A DNA stretch of 64,000 nt. Source: Rhizobium phaseoli. GTDB taxonomy: Bacteria; Pseudomonadota; Alphaproteobacteria; Rhizobiales; Rhizobiaceae. Below the pieces are notes generated by a model. That model was not told the DNA's origin. It worked only from the letters and a program-made list of their open reading frames with translations, and did not search any database. A program made the translations under genes and the position numbers. Shown here in pieces: positions 62,409 to 64,000 of the stretch. Every line of letters starts with the position of its first letter. Within the stretch, counting starts at the first letter, position 1. The DNA lies in the NCBI RefSeq assembly GCF_010668805.1, contig NZ_WUFT01000001.1:558001-622000 (forward strand). The letters are read 5' to 3'.

Positions 62409-64000
62409 ATGTACGATATCAGGGCCAGAAGCAGCTTTCACGATCGCGCAGCCACCCGGCTTGCGGCGCCTGCGCCGGCGCGCGCCCATGACGATCTCTA
62501 CGGATTGCCCCAAGGATTGCCCCGGTCGAACCGGTCCGATATCGCGCCGCCCGAGGCCGAACTGCTGCGCGCCATCGGCCGCGCGCTGGAAGAGCAGCGC
62601 GCAAAAGCGGCGCCCACGGCGCCGCTGGTTGATCGCATCGAGACCATCCTTGGTAATCGCCTGCGGGCCGCCAACGACGTTGGCCACGCGCTTCTTCAGC
62701 AACAGGCGCACAGTGAACAACCGGCTGCTCCGGCCAGCGAACCGATGTTCTCGCCAGAACCGCTGGCAGCGCTCGTTAACGAACCGGCCGGCCCCCGCCC
62801 GGCGCCGCCACGGCGGCGCGTCGGCGGCATTGGTCTTGCAATGATAGTGACCGCTGCGACGATGATCGGCGCCGGCCTGCCGGCACTGATGCCGGCTTCA
62901 CCAGCCCTCTACCGCGCAGAAGCGACGCTTGTGGTGAAGACCGATGCCGCAAGCCGGGCCGCTTTCACAGAGGCTGCAGCGAAAGGGCTGATGTCGGCGC
63001 GGGTGGTTGCTTCGACGGTCGCCGCCCTGAAACTCGATCACGATCCCGAATTTGCCGGCCCCAGAGCCAATGCGTTTGGCGTTGCGCTCGATCTCCTCTC
63101 GGCGACCGGGGCTGCTGCCGATCCGGCTTCGCGCGCCGAGGCAGCGTTGAAGCATGCTGTGGAGATACTACCCGATGCCGCCGCCGGCACGATCCTCGTC
63201 AGGGTGACGACCGGCGACAGCGGCAAATCCATGCGCATTGTCGCAAGGCTTGCCGGAGCGGTTTCCCCGGCAGATGGACCCGGCGGCAACACCGCAACCG
63301 ACGCCGCCTTGCGCAAGGCCTATGACGAGGCGAAGGCGGAACTGACCGCCTTCACGGCAAAGAGCGGCGAGGGCAACGTCAAGGTGGCGGTCGATCTTCG
63401 CCGTCAGATCGACGGGCTCGATGCCGATCTGAAAGAGGCCGACCAGACTATCCTGGACGCCAAGGCGCAGGCCGACCGGTTGAAAGCCGCAAAACTTGCC
63501 GGGGTGCTCGACGGTTCGTTGCCCTCCGACATGCTTTCGCCGGCGCTGCAGGACTGGCGCGACAAATATGCGGTCGCCAAGACAGCGCTTGCGCAGCTTT
63601 CGGCCGAGCTTGGCCCGCGCCATCCGCGCCTCTTGCAGCAGCAGGCCGAAACCGATGGTCTGAAGGAGAATATGGGCAAGGAACTGACCCGTCTTGCCCA
63701 GACCGCCAATGTCGCCGCCAAGGCCGCCGTCGATGCGCGCAAGGCCTTGAACGACCGCCGCAACACCCTGATCGCTCAAAGCCGGGATACCGGTGTCGAT
63801 CTTTCCCGGCTGACCGAGCTCAGCGACAAGGCGGCCGCCGCGCGTGCGCGCCTGGAAGATTCGGCTTCGACGTCGCCGGCAACGGGCGCCGACGGCCAAA
63901 TCACTCTCATGAAGCCGGCGCTGGCAACGGCGGTATCGGCGCCCGACGGCCTGACCGGCGGCTCGCTGGCCGGCGCTGCCGCGGGTCTCGCCGCCGGCCT
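62409..64000 (+). CDS. GumC/Wzz-type polysaccharide chain-length or export protein, N-terminal part (truncated)
   Basis: From the ATG at 62409 (MYDIRARSS) the frame stays open to the end of the window (530 codons), so the C-terminus is missing. Residues 1-135 are polar and Ala/Pro-rich. A first membrane helix lies near 140-162 (IGLAMIVTAATMIGAGLPAL), followed by LYRAEATLVVKTD, typical of Wzz/GumC proteins, a long coiled-coil periplasmic region with ELGPRHPRLLQQQ (a GumC hallmark) near residue 400, and a Gly/Ala-rich second helix at the window edge. It would control polysaccharide chain length or export. A kinase domain, if any, would lie outside the window. Confidence 0.8.
   Translation, partial: MYDIRARSSFHDRAATRLAAPAPARAHDDLYGLPQGLPRSNRSDIAPPEAELLRAIGRALEEQRAKAAPTAPLVDRIETILGNRLRAANDVGHALLQQQAHSEQPAAPASEPMFSPEPLAALVNEPAGPRPAPPRRRVGGIGLAMIVTAATMIGAGLPALMPASPALYRAEATLVVKTDAASRAAFTEAAAKGLMSARVVASTVAALKLDHDPEFAGPRANAFGVALDLLSATGAAADPASRAEAALKHAVEILPDAAAGTILVRVTTGDSGKSMRIVARLAGAVSPADGPGGNTATDAALRKAYDEAKAELTAFTAKSGEGNVKVAVDLRRQIDGLDADLKEADQTILDAKAQADRLKAAKLAGVLDGSLPSDMLSPALQDWRDKYAVAKTALAQLSAELGPRHPRLLQQQAETDGLKENMGKELTRLAQTANVAAKAAVDARKALNDRRNTLIAQSRDTGVDLSRLTELSDKAAAARARLEDSASTSPATGADGQITLMKPALATAVSAPDGLTGGSLAGAAAGLAAG

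Noticed and set aside
62362-62844. A 160-codon frame overlapping the GumC-like gene
   Set aside because: The frame starting at 62409 stays open to the window end and shows family motifs; the other is an Arg-rich shadow.
1-64000. CRISPR array, tRNA or rRNA genes, insertion sequence or prophage
   Set aside because: No regularly spaced identical repeats, no cloverleaf or rRNA-like stretches and no transposase or phage proteins were seen on reading; a covariance-model search was not possible here.

Overview
The window is a chromosomal segment from an alphaproteobacterium of the Rhizobium leguminosarum / R. etli type. The evidence is gene content and order: an icpA-cheS-cheY1-cheA-cheW-cheR-cheB-cheY2-cheD-cheT-fliF operon, visN-visR, rem, motB-motC-fliK(motD) and motE, four tandem flagellin genes, flaF-flbT, and no fliA or flgM in view. 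The DNA is GC-rich with NNC/NNG codon preference and carries rhizobial mosaic palindromes (RIME-like) between genes. The species is inferred, not proven.

Layout. 1-2600: a truncated receiver protein, a LuxR-type regulator with a stand-alone receiver, and a convergent histidine kinase. 2722-9634: envelope genes (fused SecDF, a small membrane protein, a YbaL/KefB-type antiporter with a divergent HTH gene, an ArnT/PMT-type glycosyltransferase, a tiny membrane ORF). 9795-20424: the chemotaxis operon, ending with fliF and a strong terminator. 20870-22371: visNR, the master regulators. 22543-27893, minus strand: a conserved unknown, flhB, fliG, fliN, fliM, motA (switch, export gate, stator). 28146-37167, plus strand: flgF, fliI, an unknown membrane protein, then flgB-flgC-fliE-flgG-flgA-flgI-motE-flgH-fliL-fliP (rod, rings, export). 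37250-39166, minus strand: an OGT-like (GT41) glycosyltransferase. 39599-44116: flaA, flaB, flaC, flaD. 44318-49531: a FliH-like gene, motB, motC, fliK, and a lytic transglycosylase. 49812-50483: rem. 50610-61067: flgE, flgK, flgL, flaF, flbT, flgD, fliQ, flhA, fliR, a FliJ-like gene, a rod-binding FlgJ, a FlgN-like gene and an unknown. 61358-64000: a WecG/TagA-type glycosyltransferase and the start of a GumC/Wzc-type polysaccharide co-polymerase that runs off the window.

The genes form a nearly complete flagellar and chemotaxis regulon. VisN/VisR would switch on Rem, and Rem the structural genes. Chemotaxis signals pass from receptors through CheA/CheS to CheY1/CheY2, which act on FliM/FliN/FliG. 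MotA/B with MotC/E power a rhizobial-type motor.

The most interesting signals are cis-acting. First, a CGCAAG box about 9 nt ahead of a short A/T-containing box recurs upstream of seven flagellar units, including rem itself, with a one-mismatch copy before the che operon. Second, a leader of the form GCATGA-N24-27-TCCGG, with a CCGG...CCGG hairpin, precedes all four flagellin genes and the che operon. Third, perfect TTAA-N7-TTAA (CtrA-like) sites lie before flaB, flaC and rem. An OGT-like glycosyltransferase beside the flagellin genes is a candidate flagellin glycosyltransferase. No tRNA, rRNA, CRISPR array, insertion sequence or prophage was seen.
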